DNA from: JALOOB01 sp964387985
GTDB lineage: Bacteria > Chloroflexota > Anaerolineae > CG2-30-64-16
Reading direction: 5' to 3'
DNA length: 64,000 bases
NCBI GenBank assembly: GCA_964387985.1
Contig: CAYLZG010000006.1
Coordinates: 6,372-70,371 of the forward strand
A program made the position numbers and the translations under genes. Each line of letters begins with the position of its first letter. Position 1 is the stretch's first letter. The notes under the pieces were generated by a model, which saw only the letters and a program-made list of their open reading frames with translations, made no database searches and had not been told where the DNA came from. Below are positions 17,409-25,566 of this stretch, in pieces.

Positions 17409-18945
17409 CGGCTTCCCCCCTGATTGTTTCCAGGCGTTGTCCTGCCATCATCAGGCCGATCTGCTCCAGTGTCGTCTCTTCCGGCTTGACCTCGCCCATG
17501 ATCTGGCCCTCGTATATTACAGCTATGCGATCTGACAGGGACATGACTTCTTCCAACTCTTCGGAGAAGAGCAGGATTGCCGTACCGCGGGCGCGTTCCG
17601 CGAGCAAGACCCGCTGAACGGCCTCGATCGCACCCACATCCAGGCCGCGCGTGGGTTGCACGGCCACGATGATCTTCGGCTGCGCTGACATTTCGCGCGC
17701 CAGAATCGCCTTCTGTAAGTTGCCGCCTGAGAGGAGGCGGGCTTGCACGTCGATATTGGGCGCAACGATATCGTAGGCCCCTTTTAATTCCTCTGCTTGA
17801 GAGCGGATCACCGGGCGATTCAGGACCCAACCCGTGCCCACCGGCGTCGCCCGATAGCTCTTCATGATCAGGTTCTCGGCCAGGCTCAGGCTGGGCGCGC
17901 TGCCCACACCTGTGCGATCCTCTGGCACATGTGCGATCTGTCGTTCGATTGCCTGGCGGGGTGGGCGGTTGATGATATCCTCGCCATTGATCAATACGTG
18001 GCCCCGGGCGCACCTGCGCAGGCCGGTGATCGCCTGGGCAAGCTCGCTCTGGCCGTTGCCTGCCACGCCCGCGATGCCCACGATCTCGCCCGCACGCACC
18101 TGCAGTGAGAGGTCTCTGAGCGCCGGCAGGCCGCGGTCGTTCTCCGCGCAGGCGCCTTGCACTTCCAGCACGACGGGGCCGGGAACGCCCTCCGGCTTTT
18201 CAAGGGTGAAGACAACCTCGCGGCCCACCATCAGCTCAGCCAGTTTGCGCTTGCTTACCCCGGCGGTGCTGACCCCTGCGGCGGTGACGCGGCCTTGCCG
18301 GAGCACCGTCACCCGGTTAGCAATTGCCAGCACTTCATCCAGTTTGTGACTGATAAAAACGATGGAATGCCCGCTGGCCACCATGCCCTTCAGGGTGGTG
18401 ATGAGTTCTCTGATTTCCTGCGGTGTCAGCACCGCGGTCGGCTCATCCAGGATGAGGACGCGCGCGCCGCGGTACAGCATCTTCAGGATCTCGACCCGCT
18501 GCTGCTCGCCCACACTGAGTTGCCAGATCTTGGCCTTGGGATCCACCTTGAGGCCGTATTGTTCTTGCAGGGCCAGGATGCGCTTGTCCAGCTCTGCCAG
18601 GTTGAGAACGAAACGAGGTGTGTCCAGGCCGAGGATGATGTTTTCGGTGACGGTCTGGGAGGGAACTAACATGAAGTGCTGGTGTACCATACCGAGACCG
18701 GCCGCGATGGCATCGCGAGGGGAACCGAAGCTGACTCGCTTGCCTTCAACGACAATCGTGCCCTCTTCAGGCTTGTAGAGTCCGGCCAGGACATTCATCA
18801 GGGTGCTCTTGCCTGCGCCGTTCTCGCCGAGCAGGGCGTGCACTTCGCCCTGGCGCAGATTAAAGTCGACATGATCGTTGGCAAGCACGCCTGGGAAGCG
18901 CTTGACGATCCCGCGCATTTCAACAGCATTGACGATTTCGGGCAT
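17395..18945 (-). CDS. ABC transporter ATP-binding protein, BMP/nucleoside type (operon 2)
   Basis: A 516-residue fused double ATPase. Cassette 1: GENGAGKST, LSVGEQQRVEIL, ILDEPTAVLTPQEIREL, FISHKLDEVLAIANRVTVLRQG. Cassette 2: GVAGNGQSELAQAI, LSGGNLQKAILAREM and VAVQPTRGLDVGA. The frame is open further upstream, but ATG 18945 (MPEIVNAVEMRG) has AGGAGTG 8 nt before it and matches the family N-terminus. It follows the lipoprotein gene after a stable hairpin (18987-19020). Confidence 0.92.
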   Translation of the reverse strand: MPEIVNAVEMRGIVKRFPGVLANDHVDFNLRQGEVHALLGENGAGKSTLMNVLAGLYKPEEGTIVVEGKRVSFGSPRDAIAAGLGMVHQHFMLVPSQTVTENIILGLDTPRFVLNLAELDKRILALQEQYGLKVDPKAKIWQLSVGEQQRVEILKMLYRGARVLILDEPTAVLTPQEIRELITTLKGMVASGHSIVFISHKLDEVLAIANRVTVLRQGRVTAAGVSTAGVSKRKLAELMVGREVVFTLEKPEGVPGPVVLEVQGACAENDRGLPALRDLSLQVRAGEIVGIAGVAGNGQSELAQAITGLRRCARGHVLINGEDIINRPPRQAIERQIAHVPEDRTGVGSAPSLSLAENLIMKSYRATPVGTGWVLNRPVIRSQAEELKGAYDIVAPNIDVQARLLSGGNLQKAILAREMSAQPKIIVAVQPTRGLDVGAIEAVQRVLLAERARGTAILLFSEELEEVMSLSDRIAVIYEGQIMGEVKPEETTLEQIGLMMAGQRLETIRGEADDHR

Positions 18946-18986
18946 GCGGCCACTCCTGTCAGAAGTAATGCCAGGTTCATACAAGA

Positions 18987-19020
18987 AAGCGGGTGATAGG
19001 ACTTGGCCTGTCACCCGCTT
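18987..19020 (-). terminator. Stem-loop after the BMP lipoprotein gene (attenuating or stabilising hairpin)
   Basis: AAGCGGGTGATAGG (18987-19000) pairs with CCTGTCACCCGCTT (19007-19020), 14 bp with one G-U pair and a 6-nt loop. On the minus strand it is followed by TTTCTTGT. It sits between lipoprotein and ATPase genes, so it probably sets a high lipoprotein-to-ATPase mRNA ratio rather than ending the operon. Confidence 0.7.
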
Positions 19021-19036
19021 CTTTAGTTAGAGCCGC

Positions 19037-20333
19037 TTATTTGACCGGTTCAGCGGTGACGCCTTCGGCCCACCACTTCATGCAGTACTTGCATTCCAGC
19101 CCTTCTGCGCCGGGCGGGAACTGATCCAGGTCAGCCTGCACCATCTTCTCGCCCTCGGGCACTACGATGTTCCCCTGATTGTCCTTGATCGGGCCGGCGA
19201 AGACATCGAAACGGGTGAACTCGCCGGCTTCCATCTTGGCCAGCAGATCGCGCACCTGATCCAGCACCTCGGCGGGTAGCTCGGCCGCGCCCTTGGTGGG
19301 CTGCTCGCCCTCCATGAATCCGTAGAGACCCATCGCGCCGGCATCCGAATCGAAGTACTCCCAGCCCGCCTTGTAGGTCCCGGCCTTCACTTCCTCAGCG
19401 ATCTTCAGATAGATGGGCCCCCAGTTCCAGTAAGGCGCAGTGAGACAGCGCTCGGCCTTGCAGGAGCCATACCAGTCATAGGTGATGCCCCACTTGCCCT
19501 TGGCCGTCGCAACATCCGCGACCGCCGGCGTGTCGGCGCCAGTGAACACCACTTGTGCACCTGCATCGAACAGCGAGGCCGCCGAATCCTTCTCGATGAT
19601 CGGATCATGCCACGTGTTCAGCCAGCGTACGTCCATGGTGCACTCAGGGCACGTCTTCTTGGCGCCCAACATGAACGCATTACCCAGGCGGAGCTCCTCC
19701 GGAATCGGGAAGGTGGCCATGTAGCCCAGTTTCGGGTTGCCGTCCATCTTGGCGCGCGCGCCNNNNNNNNNNGGCCAGCATGCCGGCCAGGTACTTCATG
19801 TTCTCCATGGCGCCCATCAGGTTGCCGAAGTTGGTGCCGTTGGCCTTGTATCCGGTGAGGTGGATGAACATGGTGTCCGGGAACTCGCTGGCCACGATCT
19901 CCATGGGATCCATGAAGCCGAACGAGGTGCCAAAGATCAGCTTGAAGCCCTTGCGGGCCAGGCTGCGGAAGGCCTGCTCGGAGTCGGCGCCCTCGGGCAC
20001 GTTCTCAACGTAGGCGACGTGCGCGTCGGGCATGTTCTTGGCGATGTAGTCCAGTCCTTCGTAGTGCGACTGGCTCCAGCCGCCGTCATCGTGGGGTCCG
20101 ATCAAGACCATTCCGATGTTGAACTTGCCCTCGACGATCTCGGGGATCTGAAAAGACGCTTGAGCGGGTGCTGCAGCGGGCTCGGCAGCAACGGGTGCCG
20201 CAGTGGGCTCCGCAGCGGCAGGTGCTGCAGTGGGTGCCGCCGCCGGGGCTGGCGCGGGGGCAGGAGTGCAGGCGGTGGCGATCATCGAGATCACCAGGAC
20301 CAGGGCGATAACGCCCCAAAGCTGCTTACGCAT
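19037..20333 (-). CDS. BMP-family substrate-binding lipoprotein (operon 2), crossed by a scaffold gap
   Basis: First gene of operon 2. It has a signal peptide with Cys22 in the lipobox (IATACTP) and an Ala/Pro-rich linker of about 40 residues. The BMP domain follows: FNIGMVLIGPHDDGGWSQSHYEGLDYI, LIFGTSFGFMDP, then after the gap KLGYMATFPIPEELRLGNAFMLGAK and APYWNWGPIYLK. A run of 10 N (19763-19772) interrupts it, but each flanking part is an exact number of codons (187 and 242 including stop). A zero-length join reads YLAGMLA-GARAKMDG, giving about 428 residues. Start ATG 20333 has AGGAGGAG upstream; longer open frames are shadows of adenine deaminase. Six cysteines in three pairs (CPEC, CKAERC, CKYC) are unusual for the family. 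Confidence 0.88.
19763..19772. other. Scaffold gap (10 N) inside the BMP lipoprotein gene
   Basis: Ten N separate two contigs at a GC-only palindromic junction (GGCC before, GGCGCGCGCGCC after, on the minus strand). The codon phase and family alignment suggest nothing, or very little, is missing. Confidence 0.9.
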
Positions 20334-20418
20334 CGAATCTCCTCCTCTTGATGGTTGGCTACGACAGAACGGGTGGGTCACGAACCTGAGGAGCGCGACT
20401 CCCCTGTCGCACCGATTT

Positions 20419-20447
20419 ATTGTAGCCTGACCTGGCTCGTTGCGCAA
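20419..20447 (-). promoter_or_regulatory. Promoter of BMP operon 2
   Basis: Minus strand TTGCGC (20447-20442), 17-nt spacer, TACAAT (20424-20419). The lipoprotein ATG is 86 nt downstream of the -10. It is back-to-back with the adenine deaminase promoter, 30 nt away. Confidence 0.55.
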
Positions 20448-20476
20448 ATGCTTGTCGCGTATGCTGCATCCGGTTG

Positions 20477-20485
20477 TGGTATAAT
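20477..20485 (+). promoter_or_regulatory. Extended -10 promoter of adenine deaminase
   Basis: TGG-TATAAT (20477-20485) is a consensus -10 with a TGn extension; no good -35 lies at 16-18 nt. The ribosome site AAGGAGGG (20531-20538) is 5 nt before the ATG at 20544. Confidence 0.65.
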
Positions 20486-20543
20486 CGCGCCACCTTGCTC
20501 CCCTATCCAGGGATAGGTGAACGGTCATCCAAGGAGGGCTCCA

Positions 20544-22256
20544 ATGACGGAACTCAACAACCTTATTCGCGTGGCCCGCGGCGATGCGCCGGCAGACCTC
20601 ATTCTGCGCAACGCGAAGCTCATCAATGTCTACTCCGGCGAAATCTACCCCGCAGATGTCGCCATTCATAATGCCCGCATTGCGGCGATCGGCAGCGGCT
20701 ACACCGGTGAAAAAGAAATCGACCTGAAAGGTGCTTACCTTGCACCCGGTCTTATCGATGCACACGTCCATATCGAAAGTGCAATGGTCGGGGTGCGCCA
20801 GTTTGCCGCGGCGGTGGTGCCGCGCGGGGTCACGGCCGTGGTTGCTGACCCACATGAGATCACGAACGTCCTCGGCCTGGACGGCATCCGCTACATGTTC
20901 GATCAGGCCAAGTATGGCCGGTTGAGCATGTACGTCATGGTGCCGTCCTGCGTTCCCTCCACGCACATGGCGACCGCAGGCGCCTATCTCGAGGCCAAAG
21001 ATATTGCCTCTCTGCAGGGCGATCCATGGGTGTTGGGCCTGGGCGAGATGATGAACTATCCGGGTGTGGTGCATGAAGATCAGGATACTCTGGAAAAGCT
21101 TGAGGCCTTCAAGACGCGGGTGCTGGATGGCCACGCGCCCGGGCTGACCGACAGGGAGCTGAATGCCTATATTGCCGCAGGCATCGGTTCGGACCACGAG
21201 TGCACGACCATGGAAGAAGCGCTTGAGAAGTTGCGTCTCGGCATGTACATTCTCGTGCGCGAAGCCACGAATGCTCACAACCTGGCTCCGCTCCTGCCCA
21301 TGATCACCCCTGATAACGCGCGCCGGATTTGTTTCTGTACCGATGACCGTCATCCCGGAGACCTGCTCGATCAGGGCAGCGTCGATCACCTGGTCCGCAC
21401 CACGATCCGGTCCGGCGTCGACCTGGTCACGGCCATCCGGATGGCCACCCTGAACACAGCCGAGTGGTTCCGGATGTATGATCGGGGCGGCATTCGTCCC
21501 GGCAACCGCGCGGACATGATCGTGTTCGATGATCCGCAGGAGTTCAATGTCCGTTTGGTGATTCGCGGCGGACAGGTCGCGGCGGAGAACGGTAAGATCG
21601 TGCCGCTGGATGTGCCTGAGCGGCCATCCTACCTGCGCGGCTCCATGAATATCAACTGGCATACGGTCAATTTCACGATTCCCGCGGAGGGCCGGCGCGC
21701 GAACGTGATCGGTGTGCATCCGGATGATCTCATCACAGATAAGCGCGTGCTGGAGATCCCCTCACAGTCGGGGGTTGCAACCCCGGATTACGAGCAGGAC
21801 ATCGTCAAGATGGCGGTCATCGAGCGCCACATGGCGAGCGGACAGATGGGCAAGGGCTTTGTACAAGGCCTGGGGATCCGCCGCGGCGCAATCGCCTCCA
21901 CGATTGCGCACGACCATCATAACCTGATCGTCGCGGGCGTCGACAACGTTTCCCTGACGACAGCTGCAGGTGCGCTGGCCGATATGGGCGGTGGGTTGGC
22001 GGTGGCCGATGGGGTGCGCATCCTCGCCCGCCTGCCGCTGCCGGTCGCGGGCCTGATGTCGAACAAGCCGATTGCCGAAGTCCGCCGGCAGCTCGACGAG
22101 GTCATCGGTGCTGCGCGCACTCTCGGCTCGGACTTCCACGATCCCTTCATGGCGCTCAGCTTTCTCGCGCTGGAGGTGATTCCTCACCTGAAGCTGACCG
22201 ACCAGGGCCTGGTGGACGTCGACGCGTTCAAGTTCGTGCCGCTCTGGGTGGACTGA
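20544..22256 (+). CDS. ade: Adenine deaminase
   Basis: A 570-residue amidohydrolase-superfamily enzyme converting adenine to hypoxanthine and ammonia. Seen are ADLILRNAKLINVYSGEI, GLIDAHVHIESAMV (metal ligands HxH near residue 70), VVADPHEITNVLG, GLGEMMNYPGV, CFCTDDRHPGDLL and the C-terminal block GVDNVSLTTAAGALADMGGGLAV. The length fits the Ade/AdeC family. The start at 20544 is chosen because AAGGAGGG precedes it; an in-frame upstream start at 20517 would include that site. It is divergent from a BMP-type importer, so the pair probably serves purine uptake and salvage. A bidirectional hairpin follows. Confidence 0.95.
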   Translation: MTELNNLIRVARGDAPADLILRNAKLINVYSGEIYPADVAIHNARIAAIGSGYTGEKEIDLKGAYLAPGLIDAHVHIESAMVGVRQFAAAVVPRGVTAVVADPHEITNVLGLDGIRYMFDQAKYGRLSMYVMVPSCVPSTHMATAGAYLEAKDIASLQGDPWVLGLGEMMNYPGVVHEDQDTLEKLEAFKTRVLDGHAPGLTDRELNAYIAAGIGSDHECTTMEEALEKLRLGMYILVREATNAHNLAPLLPMITPDNARRICFCTDDRHPGDLLDQGSVDHLVRTTIRSGVDLVTAIRMATLNTAEWFRMYDRGGIRPGNRADMIVFDDPQEFNVRLVIRGGQVAAENGKIVPLDVPERPSYLRGSMNINWHTVNFTIPAEGRRANVIGVHPDDLITDKRVLEIPSQSGVATPDYEQDIVKMAVIERHMASGQMGKGFVQGLGIRRGAIASTIAHDHHNLIVAGVDNVSLTTAAGALADMGGGLAVADGVRILARLPLPVAGLMSNKPIAEVRRQLDEVIGAARTLGSDFHDPFMALSFLALEVIPHLKLTDQGLVDVDAFKFVPLWVD

Positions 22257-22291
22257 ACTCAGTCGTAGGCGAAACACCCGGGTGATTTGCG

Positions 22292-22344
22292 AAACCTCCG
22301 AAGTCTCAGGCCAACCGCCGGTTGGCACCACCTCGGAGGTTTTT
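22292..22344. terminator. Bidirectional terminator between ade and the UroD operon
   Basis: Outer stem AAACCTCCGA/TCGGAGGTTT (22292-22301 with 22333-22342) encloses a second stem GCCAACC-GCC-GGTTGGC, followed on the plus strand by TTTT. It serves ade and, in reverse, the convergent seven-gene operon. Confidence 0.85.
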
Positions 22345-22353
22345 GCGTCCGGG

Positions 22354-23190
22354 TTACTGCACTTTGAAGTGTGGCGCTAACACCCTCAGGGCGGCTTCGC
22401 GTGCCCGCATTGCGAGTTCGGTGGCGTTCCACGCCCAGTACTCGGGCCGGAACAGCTCGATCGAGCACGCGCCATCATAGCTTATAGTTTTTAGGTGGCG
22501 GCATATTTCGTCAAGCGGAATGACGCCCAGCCCGGGCAACAGCCGGGTTGCATCGCTGATCGCCTCTTTCGGCGTATCCTCGAGGTCGTCGAGATGGAAC
22601 GCGAAGATCCGTGACGGATCGAGGTCGTCGAGCTCCGTCATCAAGCCGCCGCCACCATAGAAGTGCGCGCAGTCGACCGTGATACCGATGTTGCTGCGGC
22701 CGGACTTCCGGACGATTTCCCACGCAGCGCGCGGGGTGCGCACGGAGCACCAGCCGAAGCCAAGAAATTCGAAGGAAAGCCCAACCCCGTGTGGCGCGGC
22801 GATGTCGGCCAGTTCGCGAAGCACCCGAACGTACTCCGCAACCACGTCAGCCCACGACATGTTGCGATCGGGCGTCGGGCTTGGCACGACGACCAAGACC
22901 GGGCAGCCGATTTCCTCGCAGAGCTCGGATAGATGATTGCAGCGTGCCCGAATCTGGGCGTAGTCCTCGGGGGTGCGAAACGCGATGAACTCGATCGAGT
23001 TGATGCTCATTGGTGCAACGCCGTTGCCGTCGAGCAAGGCCTTCAGCTCTACGACGGAATGGGTGGCCAGGTATGTGTCGACTTTGCCGGCCCACAACTC
23101 GAGGGCCCGAAAGCCGGCCTGCCGGCTGGCCGCAACATCGGCTTCCAGGTCGCTCGTCATGGTGGTGGCGCCGTGAAATCCTAGTATCAT
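22354..23190 (-). CDS. Sugar phosphate isomerase/epimerase-like TIM barrel (AP endonuclease 2 fold)
   Basis: A 278-residue xylose-isomerase-like TIM barrel, last gene of the UroD/RbsABC-like operon. Visible are GFRALELWAGKV, SINSIEFIAFRT, CPVLVVVPSP, GVGLSFEFLGF, NIGITVDCAHFYGGGG (metal-binding Asp/His pair), IFAFHLDDLED and CSIELFRPEYW. These fit a divalent-metal ketose 3-epimerase or inosose dehydratase-like enzyme. The substrate cannot be told; context suggests a sugar brought in by the importer of the same operon. Confidence 0.8.
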   Translation of the reverse strand: MILGFHGATTMTSDLEADVAASRQAGFRALELWAGKVDTYLATHSVVELKALLDGNGVAPMSINSIEFIAFRTPEDYAQIRARCNHLSELCEEIGCPVLVVVPSPTPDRNMSWADVVAEYVRVLRELADIAAPHGVGLSFEFLGFGWCSVRTPRAAWEIVRKSGRSNIGITVDCAHFYGGGGLMTELDDLDPSRIFAFHLDDLEDTPKEAISDATRLLPGLGVIPLDEICRHLKTISYDGACSIELFRPEYWAWNATELAMRAREAALRVLAPHFKVQ

Positions 23191-23237
23191 TGTCCCCGCC
23201 TGAAATCGTAGTGTGCCGGGATGATCGTCTGATCTCC

Positions 23238-24506
23238 CTACCGGTAACGGCCGTATTCGCGGACCGTCTCATACATGCCCAGGACATTCTCGATCGGTGT
23301 ATTGGGCTGCACGTTGTGAACCGTGTTGAAGACATATCCGCCGCCCGCGCCGAGGATTTCGATACGTTCCCGCACCTGCTGCCGCACCTGATCAGGCGCG
23401 CCGTATGGCAAGACCTGCTGCGTATCCACGCCTCCGCCCCAGAAGGCGATGCGATCGCCGAAGCGGCGCTTCAGCTCGCGCGGGTCCATGTTGGCCGCAG
23501 AAGTTTGTACCGGGTTGAGGATATCAAACCCGGAGGCGATGAAGTCTTCGACCAGATTGATCACCGAACCGCACGAGTGGATGAAGGTCTTCCAGGTGGT
23601 ATTCGCGTGCACCCAGTCGTTGATCTGCTTGTGGAACGGCTGGTAAAGTTTGCGGTAGGTACGCGGTGAGATCAGAGTTCCGCCCTGCATGCCGAAATCC
23701 GCGCCCGTAGTAAAGATGATCGACAGGCGGTTGCCGACCGCTTCGTAGATCCTGGCGAGGTTGGCGAGCCCGATCTCGCACTGTCGCTCAAATACCTTGT
23801 AGACGTAGTCCTGTCGCGTCGCAGTGCTCATGTACCATTCTGCGACATCGCGGATGCCCTTCGGGTGTTCCTTCAGCCATGGCGCAGGAACCATTGCCAC
23901 ATCACCGAAACTTATACCACCGAAATCACCGAAGAGTGCGCGGCCCGTCTTGTAGAGCAGCTGTGCCTCGCTGCGGTAGTGGGCCAGTTCCTCGTCAGTG
24001 ACCGGCGTAAACTCCTCCACGTTATCTGCGACGTTCAGCTTCGAGTCGTCCACCGGATATTGGCGAATAATGGCATCAAAATAGAATCCGTCCTTGGGCA
24101 TTCGACCGCTCGGAAGGGCTGATTTGTCGCCCTCGGGATACATCAGAAGATCGCCGTTCGGCTCCGGATCGATGTTGAAGCACTCGGGCACGAGCACGGG
24201 GGTGCCGTCAAATGTCATCCACTGCTTCCAGCCTTCGTTCATATACCCGAAGATCGTCTTGCGGGCGCGCAAAGGAACAACATCAGCGCCGAGCGCATCG
24301 AGCAGGTCCGCACCGATCTCTCCCAACATCTGGTATGGCTCGATCACCTTCACCGGGGTTCCGGGCGCGTCCAACCCCAGCGCTTGCCGCAGCCGGTACA
24401 CGACGCTCGCGTTCATGCTGGTCACGTTGCTGCCACCAAGGTCAAGCGGCAGGCGATCTGCTTCCTGGTGATTGAGCGCCCGTTCCACGCGTTGCCTGGA
24501 ATTCAT
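23238..24506 (-). CDS. Uroporphyrinogen decarboxylase-fold protein (UroD/MtaA superfamily), copy 1
   Basis: A 422-residue TIM barrel. It begins SRQRVERALNHQEADRLPLDLGG, the usual start of UroD-family proteins outside heme synthesis. It continues with LDALGADVVPLR, GADFGMQGGTLISPRTYRKLYQPFHKQI, FIHSCGSVINLVEDFIASGFDILNPVQTSAANMDP and FWGGGVDTQQVLPYGAP. The HSCG motif resembles the zinc-ligand region of methylcobalamin:CoM methyltransferases. The second Met (24506) is preferred: GAGGAG lies 6 nt before it and abuts the first. It is not HemE, since the heme-enzyme N-terminal motif is absent and it sits in a sugar-importer operon. No corrinoid protein is nearby, so methyl transfer is unproven. 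Confidence 0.85.
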   Translation of the reverse strand: MNSRQRVERALNHQEADRLPLDLGGSNVTSMNASVVYRLRQALGLDAPGTPVKVIEPYQMLGEIGADLLDALGADVVPLRARKTIFGYMNEGWKQWMTFDGTPVLVPECFNIDPEPNGDLLMYPEGDKSALPSGRMPKDGFYFDAIIRQYPVDDSKLNVADNVEEFTPVTDEELAHYRSEAQLLYKTGRALFGDFGGISFGDVAMVPAPWLKEHPKGIRDVAEWYMSTATRQDYVYKVFERQCEIGLANLARIYEAVGNRLSIIFTTGADFGMQGGTLISPRTYRKLYQPFHKQINDWVHANTTWKTFIHSCGSVINLVEDFIASGFDILNPVQTSAANMDPRELKRRFGDRIAFWGGGVDTQQVLPYGAPDQVRQQVRERIEILGAGGGYVFNTVHNVQPNTPIENVLGMYETVREYGRYR

Positions 24507-24612
24507 CGTCATCTCCTCAGCTGGTCAGAGTGTTAGCCAGGCGCACCGCGGAGTCTGCCTGAAGACTGTATCCGTCTGCGCCGACCTGCCTGGCGAATCC
24601 ATTGGTGTGAGT

Positions 24613-25550
24613 TCAGCGCGCGGGTCTGTGCGCCGTGTAGCCTGTCATCAGCCCGCGCCAATATTGCGCCTTGGCCGGTTCCAGCTGCAAGCGGCGTTCG
24701 GTCGACACGCCGGCTCGTTTCAGGGTGAAGACGATTTCTTCCCAGTCGTCATCTTTGGCAACGGTCTGCACATCCGCCAACACCGCTAACGGTNNNNNNN
24801 NNNCGGTATCCGCGTGATGATCAAGCCGAACTGCTCGGTCGTGCGGATCAGGGCGCGTTCCTCGGCCAGGACCAGAATCGAGAACTTCGTTAATGCCAGA
24901 AGTGTGTCCGGAATGATCTGCTTGTCCTGCCCCGTCCCCGTCCGTTCCCAGGCTTCCGGCTGGAAGAGCACGCTGATCACTTCCTCCCCGGTGTAGAGGC
25001 CGTAGCGCCGCAGCCCATCCGCGAACTTCTGCGGAAGGGTCTCGAGCAGCTGCGTCTCGTGCTCGCTCACGACTCGATCCTCGGCCGATGCCAGGGCGGG
25101 CAGCCCGATCACCTCACCGATCGTCCCCCGCCATTCGACATCCATCAACGGCCAGCCGATCGCGTTGAATTGCATGTCAAGCCATCTCTCCACACCCTGG
25201 CACGCGCCATACAATTGCACCCGTCCGTACAGCAGCACGTGGTGCGTCTTAACGTACAGCACGTTATTCAGCGCAATGCAAATGGGTTCCGGCACCGGCA
25301 CACCGGCCGGTGCGCCTTCGACATGAACGACGCTCTTATCGGTGAATACCAGGGCCTGTTCAGGCGTCTCCTGGGATTCCTCGGCGCCCCTGGAACGGTA
25401 GTCGGCAGGGACGTAGAGTGCGGCCAGAAACCGGTGGCCCACCGGGATTGCGCGCTCCGTTACCGCGCGTAAGCTCGCAGGCAGTTCGCTGAGGCCATGG
25501 AACAAGCGCGGGTGAAAGACCGAAGCACGTACCAGCCAGGGTTCGATCAT
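24613..25550 (-). CDS. Unknown protein of the UroD operon, possibly tandem PH-like domains; crossed by a scaffold gap
   Basis: I do not recognise a named family. The frame starts at MIEPWLVRASVF (25550; an in-frame ATG at 25574 overlaps the preceding stop) and hits a 10-N gap at 24794. After the gap an open frame continues PLAVLADVQTVAKDDDWEEIVF...YWRGLMTGYTAHRPAR and stops at 24613. The contig ends share ACCG; merging that overlap gives TRIPLAVLADV in frame and about 307 residues. Segments ALVFTDKSVVHVEG and ILVLAEERALIRT...TRIPLAVLADVQTV look like two bacterial PH-like beta barrels (inference). It lies between the two UroD-fold genes. Confidence 0.7.
24794..24803. other. Scaffold gap (10 N) inside the unknown protein gene
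   Basis: Flanking contig ends carry the same four bases (ACCG on the minus strand). Collapsing them restores an uninterrupted reading frame, so the gap is probably an artefact. Confidence 0.85.
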
Positions 25551-25566
25551 ACGATTCTCTTTCTGG

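Noticed and set aside
20334..21719. Very long minus-strand open frame joined to the N-terminus of the second BMP lipoprotein
   Set aside because: It is the antisense of adenine deaminase. The lipoprotein has its own signal peptide and ribosome site at 20333, and a promoter lies at 20419-20447.
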